DNA of 11,645 nt, from contig JAEWBG010000088.1 in assembly GCA_023391335.1 (NCBI GenBank), positions 1 to 11,645 on the forward strand, written 5' to 3'. This stretch comes from Pseudomonadota bacterium (GTDB lineage Bacteria > Pseudomonadota > Gammaproteobacteria > Steroidobacterales > Steroidobacteraceae). This document shows positions 4,858-11,645 of the stretch, piece by piece. The position numbers and the translations under genes are program-made. A model generated the notes under the pieces. It did no database searches, was not told where the DNA came from, and was given only the letters and a program-made list of their open reading frames with translations. How positions within the stretch are numbered: the first letter of the stretch is position 1; every line of letters starts with the position of its first letter.

Positions 4858-7545
4858 ATGTCCAGATCTCTCCTCGTCTTCTCCCACTTGCGCTGGGACT
4901 TCGTCTTTCAGAGGCCCCAACATCTGCTGACGAGGTTAGCGAAGCACTATCGGGTGTACTTCTTTGAAGAACCCGTGGTCGATTCTTCGAAGACGTATCT
5001 TGAGACTATTCCGAGCGGCGAGAACATCATCGTCTGCCGGCCGCATTCCACGCTCAATGCACATGGATTTCACGACGAACAGCTTCCCGTGCTGCAGGAA
5101 ATGGTCAACGAACTCATTCTGCGCGAGTCGATCGATGACTACGACGTTTGGTTCTACTCGCCAATGGCACTGCCGCTCATGAAGGACCTGCGGCCGAACA
5201 CCGTCATTTACGACTGCATGGATGAGCTCTCCGCATTCCGTAACGCGCCGAAACAACTTCTGCAGCGCGAATCCGCCCTGTTGAAAGTTGCGGACGTCGT
5301 ATTCACAGGCGGTCCCAGTCTCTATCGTGCGAAGCGCGATAGACATCCGAACGTTCACTGCTTTCCGAGCAGCGTGGACGCCTCGCACTTCAGCGTCGCA
5401 CAAGACCCTGGTGCCGAACACGCGCAGCAGCGAGAGTTAGCCGCGCCACGCTTGGGCTACTACGGTGTCATCGACGAGCGCATCGATCTGGATCTCGTTG
5501 CCGCCGTCGCGGACTCGCATCCGGAATGGCAGATCGTCATGGTGGGTCCGCACGTGAAGATCGATCCGACTTCGCTTCCGCGCCGGCACAATATTCACTA
5601 CTTCGGCCAGCAGAGGTATCAAGATCTACCCTCGTTTGTCGCGGGCTGGAACGTGTGTCTGCAGCCATTCGCGTTGAATGAATCGACGAAGTTCATCAGC
5701 CCCACGAAGACCTTGGAATACATGGCGGCCGAACGCCCCATCGTGAGCACACCGATTACGGATGTCGTGGAACCGTACGGCGACATCGTTTCGATTGCCT
5801 ACACGAGCGAGCAGTTCATCGCCGCTTGCGAACGCGCGCTAGAGGAAGATCAGACTGAGGCAACCCGGCGTCGAGAAGCGATGCGCGCCACATTGGCGCG
5901 CACCTCATGGGACAAGACAGCACGTGAAATTCTCGAACGCATCGACCAAGCGCGCTCAAGCGGTTCTTCAACTGGGGTCGATGTTTTGTTTCATCGAGAG
6001 TCCGCCCGCTCGACAGCGCATCCTGAACCTGTCTCTACCGCTAAGGCTGCTCGCAAGCGCGCCGAGCAGTACAACGCGATCGTCATCGGTGCCGGCCCAA
6101 CCGGTTTGAGCGCCGCGTATCACTTGGGCGAAGACAGCTTGCTACTCGAACAGAACGAAACAGTCGGCGGTTGGTGCCGTTCCATTCACGACAACGGCTT
6201 CACGTTCGACTACGCCGGCCACATCATGTTCTCGAACGATCCGTACGTGCATCACCTCTATCGCAAACTGCTGGGCGATAACGTCCACTGGCAGGATCGC
6301 GAAGCTTGGATCTACAGCAAGAACGTGTACACCCGCTATCCATTCCAAGGCGCGTTATATGGCTTGCCGCCGCAGGTGCTGAAAGAGTGCATCGTCGGGG
6401 CCATCGAGGCTCGCTTCGGCAAACTGAAAGAGACGACTGCGCCCAAAGCGTCCGCCGCTACCAATAGTTCAGTATGTGTCGGCAAAGCCGAATCCATTAC
6501 CGATTGCTGTGCCGACGGTATTGCAGAGAGCACGGCACCGCTGGTGTCAGCGAGCATTGCGGGCAAGGGCGGTTCGGAACCGCGCAACTTCGAAGAGTTC
6601 ATTTACAAGGTTTGGGGCGCGGGCGTTGCGAAGCACTTTGCGATTCCCTACAACCGCAAACTCTGGGCCGTGCCGCTTACTGAGATGGAAACATCTTGGC
6701 TAGGCGGACGTGTGCCGCTACCGGATCTCGAAGAGATGATCGAAGGCGCGCTGCATCCTGTGCCGAAGCCGCAGGGCCCGAATGCGCGATTCGGTTATCC
6801 GCTGCGCGGCGGCTTCCAGGCTCTTATGAACGGATTCCTGCCGCACTTGCGCGGCGACCTCCGCACGAATGCACGCGTGCAACAGATCGTCCCGAGCGAG
6901 CACCTTGTCATTCTGGATGACGGCACCTCGTACGAATATCAAAAGCTCATCAGCACGGCACCGTTGCCGAAGCTGATCGACATGATCGGCATGGAAGTGC
7001 CGCAGTCGATCGCGACAGCCGCATCGAAGTTGCGTCATGTGTCGGTACGATGCGTGAACATCGGCGTGGCACGCGAGAACGTCACCGAGAAACATTGGAT
7101 CTACTACCCCGAAGATCCGGTATTCCATCGAATCTTCGTGCAAGGCAATGCCAGCCCTCACTGCAATGCGCCGGGCGGCTTCGGATTGACCTGTGAGATC
7201 ACCTATTCGCCATCGAAGCCTTTGCCCTGCGATGGAGAAGCGCTGATCGACCGATGTATTCAGGATTGCATCAAGGTAGGTCTACTGCGCGAAGACGACA
7301 TGATCCTGGCGCGCAATCAAGTGGACATGCCGTACGCGTACGTGGTGTACGACCATGCACGCAAGCGCAACGTGGAACTCATCCGGGAGTGGCTCGCCGA
7401 TCGCGACATTTTGCTGTCCGGCCGTTACAGCGAATGGGAGTACTACAACTCCGATCATGCATTCCTGGCCGGCAAGAAGGTCGCCGATGCCGTTCTCGCC
7501 TCCTTGCGGGCAACGGCGGCGATTGGATTGGTCGAAGGCGCATGA
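4858..7545 (+). CDS. Fusion of a GT4-type glycosyltransferase and a UDP-galactopyranose-mutase-like flavoprotein
   Basis: 895 residues in two modules. Residues 1 to about 365 look like a GT-B glycosyltransferase: the N-terminus contains HLRWDFVFQRPQHLLTRL, and the GT4-like donor-site segment FISPTKTLEYMAAERPIVST is at 279-298. A linker of about 40 residues (365-405) follows. Residues 406-895 begin with an FAD Rossmann motif IVIGAGPTG (408-416) and GGWCRS (437-442), and end with GRYSEWEYYNSDHAFLAGK (855-873), resembling the C-terminal FAD-contacting GR..E....Y part of UDP-galactopyranose mutase. WLGGRVPLP (614-622) aligns with the mutase segment carrying a substrate-binding Arg. The Asp after the C-terminal tyrosines is not conserved in place. 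Mutase, or oxidoreductase of unknown substrate, is the honest call. No signal peptide or membrane segment. First gene of the operon; strong AGGAG. Confidence 0.85.
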   Translation: MSRSLLVFSHLRWDFVFQRPQHLLTRLAKHYRVYFFEEPVVDSSKTYLETIPSGENIIVCRPHSTLNAHGFHDEQLPVLQEMVNELILRESIDDYDVWFYSPMALPLMKDLRPNTVIYDCMDELSAFRNAPKQLLQRESALLKVADVVFTGGPSLYRAKRDRHPNVHCFPSSVDASHFSVAQDPGAEHAQQRELAAPRLGYYGVIDERIDLDLVAAVADSHPEWQIVMVGPHVKIDPTSLPRRHNIHYFGQQRYQDLPSFVAGWNVCLQPFALNESTKFISPTKTLEYMAAERPIVSTPITDVVEPYGDIVSIAYTSEQFIAACERALEEDQTEATRRREAMRATLARTSWDKTAREILERIDQARSSGSSTGVDVLFHRESARSTAHPEPVSTAKAARKRAEQYNAIVIGAGPTGLSAAYHLGEDSLLLEQNETVGGWCRSIHDNGFTFDYAGHIMFSNDPYVHHLYRKLLGDNVHWQDREAWIYSKNVYTRYPFQGALYGLPPQVLKECIVGAIEARFGKLKETTAPKASAATNSSVCVGKAESITDCCADGIAESTAPLVSASIAGKGGSEPRNFEEFIYKVWGAGVAKHFAIPYNRKLWAVPLTEMETSWLGGRVPLPDLEEMIEGALHPVPKPQGPNARFGYPLRGGFQALMNGFLPHLRGDLRTNARVQQIVPSEHLVILDDGTSYEYQKLISTAPLPKLIDMIGMEVPQSIATAASKLRHVSVRCVNIGVARENVTEKHWIYYPEDPVFHRIFVQGNASPHCNAPGGFGLTCEITYSPSKPLPCDGEALIDRCIQDCIKVGLLREDDMILARNQVDMPYAYVVYDHARKRNVELIREWLADRDILLSGRYSEWEYYNSDHAFLAGKKVADAVLASLRATAAIGLVEGA
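6424..6588 (+). other. Low-complexity insertion inside the FAD domain
   Basis: Residues about 523-577 of the fusion are rich in Ala, Ser, Thr and Gly, with three Cys (VCVG and the pair in DCCAD). They interrupt otherwise conserved-looking sequence between EARFGKL and NFEEFIYKVWG. The reading frame is intact. It could be a surface loop, a recent insertion or lineage-specific expansion; homologue alignment would decide. Confidence 0.4.
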
Positions 7546-7549
7546 GGTC

Positions 7550-9862
7550 GTGAACGATCATCGGGATCCTGATGTGGCCGGCGCGTTGCCAACTCGCGAG
7601 GATGGGGGCGTTTTGCTGCTTGCATCGGGAGCCGCCGAAGAATCGATGCAACGCAAACGCTCCGCCATGCATGCGTTGGAAGTTTGGGGCGGGGTCGAAT
7701 GCACCGTGAATCGCGTTCACGATGTGTTTCACGATCAGCTCGTCGCGAATGGTCACGATATGCGCATCGATGATCTAGATCGATTCGCTGCCCTGGGACT
7801 GAGGCGCTTGCGTTATCCGGTACTGTGGGAGCGCACGGCCGCGAATTCGCCAAACGAGCTGCGATTCGAGTGGGCTGACGCGCGGATGCAGCGCATGCGT
7901 TCGCTCGGAGTCGATCCCATCGTAGGGCTGCTGCACCATGGCAGCGGCCCGCGTTACACGAGCTTGATCGACCCCCACTTTCCTGATTTGTTCGCAAACT
8001 ATGCAGGCGCTGTGGCGAGGCGCTATCCCTGGGCCAATGCATACACACCCATCAACGAACCTCTGACAACGGCTCGGTTCAGCGCACTTTACGGGCATTG
8101 GTTCCCGCACAAGCGTGACGATGCAAGCTTCGCTCGGGCCATCGTGAATCAATGCCGTGCAACCGTCCTGGCTATGCAAGCGATTCGCGCGGTGAACAGT
8201 CATGCGCTATTGGTGCAAACGGACGATTTAGGGCGCACACGGAGTACGCCCGAGCTCAGTTATCAAGCTCGCTTCGACAACGAGCGTCGCTGGCTCGGCT
8301 GGGATTTGCTCTGCGGGATGGTCGATCGCGATCACCCGCTCTGGCGTTATTTGATCGACGCAGGTATCCGCAACGCAGAACTGAAGTGGTTCGTAGATAA
8401 TCCTTGCCCGCCGGACATTATTGGCATCAATCACTACGTCACCAGCGACCGCTATCTGCACGAGGACGTGCACGCATTCCCGCGGAACACCTGGGGCGGC
8501 AATGGCCGCCACGATTACGCCGATGCCGAAGCAGTGCGCGTGATCGACGAGGCAGAAATCGGCATCTCTCAGGTGCTTTGGGACTGCTGGCAACGCTATC
8601 GACGCACGATTGCAATCACCGAGGTTCATCTGGGTTGTCATCGCGACGAACAGCTGCGCTGGTTATACGAGGTTTGGAACGCTGCGAACGAGGTCCGAAG
8701 CCAAGGCATCGACCTGAGAGCAGTCACCGTATGGGCATTGCTCGGCAGTTTCGATTGGGACAGTTTGCTCACACGAGTGCGCGGCCATTACGAACCGGGC
8801 GCGTTCGATTTGCGCGGCAACGGTCCGCGCCCAACGGCACTCGCTCACCTTACACAGGATCTCGCAAACAATCGGCCATTGCGCAATCGGCAGATCCTCA
8901 GTGAGAAACCTTGGTGGCGGCGGCCGACGCGTCTATTTCAGTCGCTGCAGCAAACGCCCCTTCGGGAAGCGCATGCGATACGTACTGCCGTGCCGGAGCA
9001 TGACGGACACCGCGCGCAAACTCCGCTGCTCGTAGCAGGCGCAAAAGGTCTGCTCGGGCGTGCCTTCGCTCGCATCTGCGATGTACGCGGGCTCTACACC
9101 CACGCGTGCGGGCGCAACGAGCTCGATATCTGCGAGCCCGATCAGATCGATCGGTTGCTCGATGACGTGCGACCCTGGGCGGTCGTGAACACCGCAGGGT
9201 ACGTACGCATCGGAGATGCCGAACGAGAGAGCGATGACTGCTACAGATTGAATGTGCGCGGTGCAGAGTTGCTGGCGAGCGCGTGTCAACGGCGCGGCAT
9301 TCGCTTTCTGACATTTTCGAGCGATCTCGTCTTCGATGGCGAACGTTCGAGCCCCTATCTTGAAACTCACAACGTGCGACCCTTGAATGTTTATGGGCGC
9401 AGCAAAGCGGATGCCGAACGTGCTGTGACCGCAGCCAATCCCAATGCACTCGTCATTCGCACGAGCGCGTGTTTCGGACCCTGGGATGAATTCAATTTCG
9501 TCACGAGTGCACTGCGCACGCTTCAGGATGGCAAACCGTATCGAGCCATGCACGACGTGGTGGTATCGCCAACGTACCTTCCCGATCTCGTGCATGCGGC
9601 GCTCGATTTGCTCATCGACGGCGCACAGGGACTGTGGCACTTGACGAATGTCGGGCGGCTCTCTTGGGCGGAGCTGGCGCGGGAAGCGGCACGGCTCGCG
9701 CGCGTGCGTACCGATCTGCTTGCACCTGAGAGCCAGCGTAATTTTGCCGACATGCCCGCGCTGCCGGCATTCAGCGCCTTGAGCAGCGAGCGTGGCAACT
9801 TCATGCCGCCGCTGGAGGATGCGCTGTCGCGTTACGTCGCAACTCGCCGAACTGCGGCTTAG
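7550..9862 (+). CDS. Fusion of a GH1-like glycosidase barrel and an RmlD-type sugar-nucleotide reductase
   Basis: About 770 residues. The N-terminal half is GH1-like: EVWGGVE (44-50), the acid/base motif NEP (Asn169-Glu170) in YTPINEP, GINHY (292-296), a nucleophile-position Glu358 in ITEVHLG, where GH1 normally has TENG, and SFDW (400-403). The usual glycone-site HW is HHGSG (129-133). The C-terminal half from about residue 490 is an extended SDR: GAKGLLG (497-503), SSDLVFDG (590-597; compare STDYVFDG in RmlD) and YGRSK (Tyr615, Lys619), as in dTDP-4-dehydrorhamnose reductases. It is cytoplasmic, with no signal peptide. The start is uncertain: GTG 7550 lies 4 nt after the upstream stop but has a poorly spaced GAGG; ATG 7646 is an alternative just before recognisable homology. 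The downstream kinase begins 3 nt after its stop. Confidence 0.85.
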   Translation: MNDHRDPDVAGALPTREDGGVLLLASGAAEESMQRKRSAMHALEVWGGVECTVNRVHDVFHDQLVANGHDMRIDDLDRFAALGLRRLRYPVLWERTAANSPNELRFEWADARMQRMRSLGVDPIVGLLHHGSGPRYTSLIDPHFPDLFANYAGAVARRYPWANAYTPINEPLTTARFSALYGHWFPHKRDDASFARAIVNQCRATVLAMQAIRAVNSHALLVQTDDLGRTRSTPELSYQARFDNERRWLGWDLLCGMVDRDHPLWRYLIDAGIRNAELKWFVDNPCPPDIIGINHYVTSDRYLHEDVHAFPRNTWGGNGRHDYADAEAVRVIDEAEIGISQVLWDCWQRYRRTIAITEVHLGCHRDEQLRWLYEVWNAANEVRSQGIDLRAVTVWALLGSFDWDSLLTRVRGHYEPGAFDLRGNGPRPTALAHLTQDLANNRPLRNRQILSEKPWWRRPTRLFQSLQQTPLREAHAIRTAVPEHDGHRAQTPLLVAGAKGLLGRAFARICDVRGLYTHACGRNELDICEPDQIDRLLDDVRPWAVVNTAGYVRIGDAERESDDCYRLNVRGAELLASACQRRGIRFLTFSSDLVFDGERSSPYLETHNVRPLNVYGRSKADAERAVTAANPNALVIRTSACFGPWDEFNFVTSALRTLQDGKPYRAMHDVVVSPTYLPDLVHAALDLLIDGAQGLWHLTNVGRLSWAELAREAARLARVRTDLLAPESQRNFADMPALPAFSALSSERGNFMPPLEDALSRYVATRRTAA

Positions 9863-9865
9863 GGC

Positions 9866-11011
9866 ATGAGCACGGCAGCGAGTAATCAGGAGCTGCTGCG
9901 ATTGTTGCTAGAACAGTCGCCCTCCTATGCCGTGATCTTGATCGACCCACGGGGAAAGATCGTCGGCATCAATCCCGGAGCTGAAAAGATCTTGGGTTTC
10001 TCGGGCGACCAGGCGCTTGGCACTTCCATCTCAGAGATCTTCACGCCAGAGGATCGAGCACTTGGGCTCGATGTACTGGAACGGAGGATCGCCGACAGCA
10101 AATTGACGTCGGAGGACGACCGCTGGCACTTGCGTAGCGATGGCTCTCGTTTTTGGGGCTCCGGCGCAGTGACCGCATTGCGCAACGAACAAGGCGAGTT
10201 GCTGGGTTTTGGCAAAGTCGTGCGCGACCGCACCGACCTGAAGGAGAAGATCGACACACTTCAGCGGCAACTTGATGCGACGCGCACCGCGGACCGCGGG
10301 AAAGGCATCGCCATTGCGAAGACTGCGCACGAGTTGCGCAACTTGCTTGCGTCGTTTTCCGTAGCGCTCGATATGCTCAAAGGCCCCACGGACGATCCCG
10401 ACAAACGCATTCATCTCGTACGCCTGATGTCGCAGCAGCTCATCCTGGTGCACCGCCTCGTCGAAGATCTCATGGATGTCGAGCGACTTCACGCCGGCAA
10501 GGTCACGTTGTCGAAGCAAAGAACTTCCGTTCAGAAGATGCTGCGCCTGACCACGGAGGCGTTGCAGCACCGATGCAGCGAAAAGCAGCTGCAGCTCGAC
10601 ATCATTGCACCTGAGGTACCGCTTTGGATCGATGCGGATCCCGCGCGACTTCAACAAGTGTTTATGAATTTGCTCGACAACGCGATCAAGTACACGCCAT
10701 CCGGAGGACGTATCTGGATCACTGCGAGTACCGAAGACGTTGACGTCGTCATTCACTTTCAAGACGACGGTGTCGGCATTCCCGAGGCAATGCTGTCGCG
10801 CATTTTCGAATTGTTCACGCAGGTGCGAGCGCAGGACGCAACAGATCAGTCGGGATTGGGTATTGGCCTTGCACTCGTGAAAGAGCTGGTGGAGTTGCAC
10901 GGAGGTTCGGTGCAGGCAGCCAGTAATGGAGCCGGACATGGCAGCGTCTTCACCGTACGCTTACCGCTCGCGTCTTTGAACTCTCAGCATCTCAATCAGG
11001 GATCTTCCTAA
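9866..11011 (+). CDS. Soluble PAS-domain sensor histidine kinase
   Basis: 381 residues with no transmembrane segment, so a cytosolic sensor. A PAS domain spans about residues 8-123 (SPSYAVILIDPRGKIVGINP, then FGKVVRDRTDLKEK leading into the linker). The dimerisation helix carries the phospho-acceptor His155 in AHELRNLLASF; the common Pro of HELRNPL is Leu here. The catalytic domain has the N box MNLLDNAIKY (267-276), the G1 box DDGVGIP (300-306), an F box (IFELFTQ, 313-319) and the G2 box GLGIGLALV (330-338). It autophosphorylates from ATP and passes phosphate to a response regulator. None is encoded nearby and no receiver domain is fused, so it is an orphan in this window. It starts 3 nt after the upstream TAG, whose TTAGGG may act as a weak ribosome binding site, implying co-translation with the fusion enzymes. 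Confidence 0.93.
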   Translation: MSTAASNQELLRLLLEQSPSYAVILIDPRGKIVGINPGAEKILGFSGDQALGTSISEIFTPEDRALGLDVLERRIADSKLTSEDDRWHLRSDGSRFWGSGAVTALRNEQGELLGFGKVVRDRTDLKEKIDTLQRQLDATRTADRGKGIAIAKTAHELRNLLASFSVALDMLKGPTDDPDKRIHLVRLMSQQLILVHRLVEDLMDVERLHAGKVTLSKQRTSVQKMLRLTTEALQHRCSEKQLQLDIIAPEVPLWIDADPARLQQVFMNLLDNAIKYTPSGGRIWITASTEDVDVVIHFQDDGVGIPEAMLSRIFELFTQVRAQDATDQSGLGIGLALVKELVELHGGSVQAASNGAGHGSVFTVRLPLASLNSQHLNQGSS

Positions 11012-11034
11012 GGGAAGCGTACGCACTGACTTAC

Positions 11035-11066
11035 GCAAGAGTTAATCGTTGCGATTGCAACTCTGC
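11035..11066 (+). promoter_or_regulatory. Compound hairpin between the kinase gene and the csbD-like gene
   Basis: AGAGTTAATCG (11038-11048) pairs with CGATT (11052-11056) and AACTCT (11059-11064) around a TTG loop, with a 2-nt GC bulge. GC/GC pairs can extend the base. It begins 24 nt after the kinase stop. No T-tract follows; the next bases alternate GC, so it is a poor intrinsic terminator. It may be an operator or leader element for the csbD-like gene. The palindrome GCGTACGC at 11017-11024 lies just upstream. Confidence 0.4.
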
Positions 11067-11099
11067 GCGCGCGCCAACCGTTCTATCTGCGTGTTCAAC

Positions 11100-11104
11100 G
11101 GAGG
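11100..11104 (+). promoter_or_regulatory. Shine-Dalgarno of the csbD-like gene
   Basis: GGAGG, 8 nt before ATG 11113. One of the strongest ribosome binding sites in the window, consistent with high expression of a small stress protein. Confidence 0.7.
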
Positions 11105-11112
11105 TAGCAGCG

Positions 11113-11316
11113 ATGAATAAACATCAGAGCGAAGGCACTAGTAAGCAGATTGCCGGCACCGCACGCGATCTCGCCGGCCGAGTGAAGGGAGACATGGGCG
11201 AGCAAGCCAAAGGCCGCATGGAAAAGGCAGCGGGGAAAGTTCAGAAGAAGCTGGGCGACCACGAGGCCCGTCAGGACGAGCACCGCAACCAGGATGATCT
11301 CGACGAGGAGATCTAG
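11113..11316 (+). CDS. CsbD-like small stress-response protein
   Basis: 67 residues, very hydrophilic and highly charged, with the CsbD-family pattern of an N-terminal stretch lacking bulky hydrophobics (KQIAGTARDLAGRVKGDMGE), followed by GRMEKAAGKVQKK. The acidic tail (DEHRNQDDLDEEI) is typical of small disordered or helical stress proteins. CsbD proteins are associated with general stress responses; the biochemical role is unknown. The ATG is preceded by GGAGG (11100-11104) with an 8-nt spacer, so it is well translated on its own and need not depend on the kinase operon. The hairpin at 11035-11066 lies in its upstream region. Its TAG stop shares a CTAG with the stop of the convergent gene. 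Confidence 0.88.
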   Translation: MNKHQSEGTSKQIAGTARDLAGRVKGDMGEQAKGRMEKAAGKVQKKLGDHEARQDEHRNQDDLDEEI

Positions 11317-11537
11317 CGCGAGCGTTTCGAGCGAGCGCGAACCCGGTCCATAGCGTTCGACGACATCTGTCGTACCCGGTGCAACCAGCGCCGCGCCCAC
11401 TCGAACTCGATCGACAGAATTGCCAGGCCGGCCGGAATCACAATGAAGGCCGGGCCTGGCAATACGATGAGCGCACATCCGACTAACAAGACGGCAATGC
11501 CAACTATGAAAACGAGTGTTCGCCAAATCGTCCGCAT
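11313..11537 (-). CDS. PGPGW-type small transmembrane protein
   Basis: 74 residues from the ATG at 11537. It has two hydrophobic segments (FIVGIAVLLVGCALIVL and FIVIPAGLAILSI) joined by LPGPA, then EFEWARRWLHRVR and a basic tail. This is the layout of PGPGW-family putative membrane proteins, where the usual LPGPGW is followed by a second helix and E(F/L)xWARR; here GW is replaced by AF. Predicted inner-membrane hairpin with its basic C-terminus in the cytoplasm. Function is unknown. The frame also opens upstream with a TTG at 11558 that would add seven residues; neither start has a strong ribosome binding site, and ATG is preferred. It converges with the csbD-like gene, overlapping by 4 nt. 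Confidence 0.75.
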   Translation of the reverse strand: MRTIWRTLVFIVGIAVLLVGCALIVLPGPAFIVIPAGLAILSIEFEWARRWLHRVRQMSSNAMDRVRARSKRSR

Positions 11538-11599
11538 CGGATTCGTCCAAGAACTCAAACCATAGGAACCAGTTTCAGGCGGGCGAGTTCCGCAGTCCC

Positions 11600-11616
11600 A
11601 GCGGTTAGCGGTTAGT
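11600..11616. repeat. Short 7-bp tandem repeat at the right edge
   Basis: AGCGGTT at 11600-11606 and 11607-11613, then AGTC. On the other strand it reads GACTAAC CGCTAAC CGCT, recalling the period-7 array downstream of galK. It lies in non-coding sequence upstream of the PGPGW-type gene. The rest of 11564-11645 shows nothing recognisable. Confidence 0.35.
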
Positions 11617-11645
11617 CAAGATGATGCTCTTCTTCCCGTTTCCCG

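Noticed and set aside
7355..7549. Upstream extension of the GH1-RmlD frame
   Set aside because: It would overlap the conserved C-terminus of the upstream fusion by about 190 nt, and the extra residues look like an out-of-frame reading of it.
8933..9640. 235-codon minus-strand ORF opposite the RmlD-type domain
   Set aside because: The SDR motifs are on the plus strand; this is a GC-driven shadow frame.
10031..10939. 302-codon minus-strand ORF opposite the histidine kinase
   Set aside because: All kinase boxes read on the plus strand; the antisense frame has no motif or start signal.
11095..11550. 151-codon minus-strand ORF spanning the csbD-like gene
   Set aside because: It conflicts with two better-supported genes (CsbD-like with GGAGG, and the PGPGW-type membrane protein in another frame).

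Overview
The window is about 11.6 kb of bacterial chromosome with moderately high GC and short intergenic gaps. Gene content (PAS histidine kinase, CsbD-like protein, PGPGW-type membrane protein, Leloir genes with a GH2 glycosidase) suggests a Proteobacterium, perhaps a gamma- or betaproteobacterium with a large carbohydrate-active gene complement. That placement is an inference from family resemblance only.

Left edge (1-338): the first 17 codons of a minus-strand gene with a strong Shine-Dalgarno, then about 285 nt of non-coding DNA. This holds a MITE-like inverted-repeat structure and a degenerate 7-bp tandem repeat that runs into the galK stop codon.

Left operon (339-4295, minus): a GH2 beta-glycosidase, galT and galK, in that transcription order, with a 7-nt gap and then a 1-nt stop/start overlap. 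The order implies release of galactose from a beta-galactoside, phosphorylation by GalK and conversion to UDP-galactose by GalT. No galE, galM, transporter or regulator is present. GalT keeps its catalytic HPHGQ motif but lacks the usual structural metal ligands.

Divergent intergenic region (4296-4857): a 195-nt stretch bounded by inverted repeats, followed by an 8-bp tandem repeat and two hairpins in the presumed leader of the right-hand operon.

Right operon (4858-11011, plus): three tightly packed genes (gaps of 4 and 3 nt). The first two are fusions: a GT4-type glycosyltransferase joined to a UDP-galactopyranose-mutase-like FAD protein (895 aa), then a GH1-like TIM barrel joined to an RmlD-type SDR (about 770 aa). 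The third is a soluble PAS histidine kinase with no response regulator beside it. Together they look like a compact cytoplasmic module for nucleotide-sugar remodelling and glycan assembly with its own sensor. Product and substrates cannot be read from sequence. Galf-type chemistry fed by the neighbouring galactose operon is an attractive but unproven idea.

Right edge (11012-11645): a CsbD-like stress protein gene with a hairpin upstream, and a convergent PGPGW-type small membrane protein whose stop codon shares a CTAG with the CsbD stop. A second 7-bp tandem repeat lies beyond it. No tRNA, rRNA, CRISPR array, transposase or phage gene was seen.
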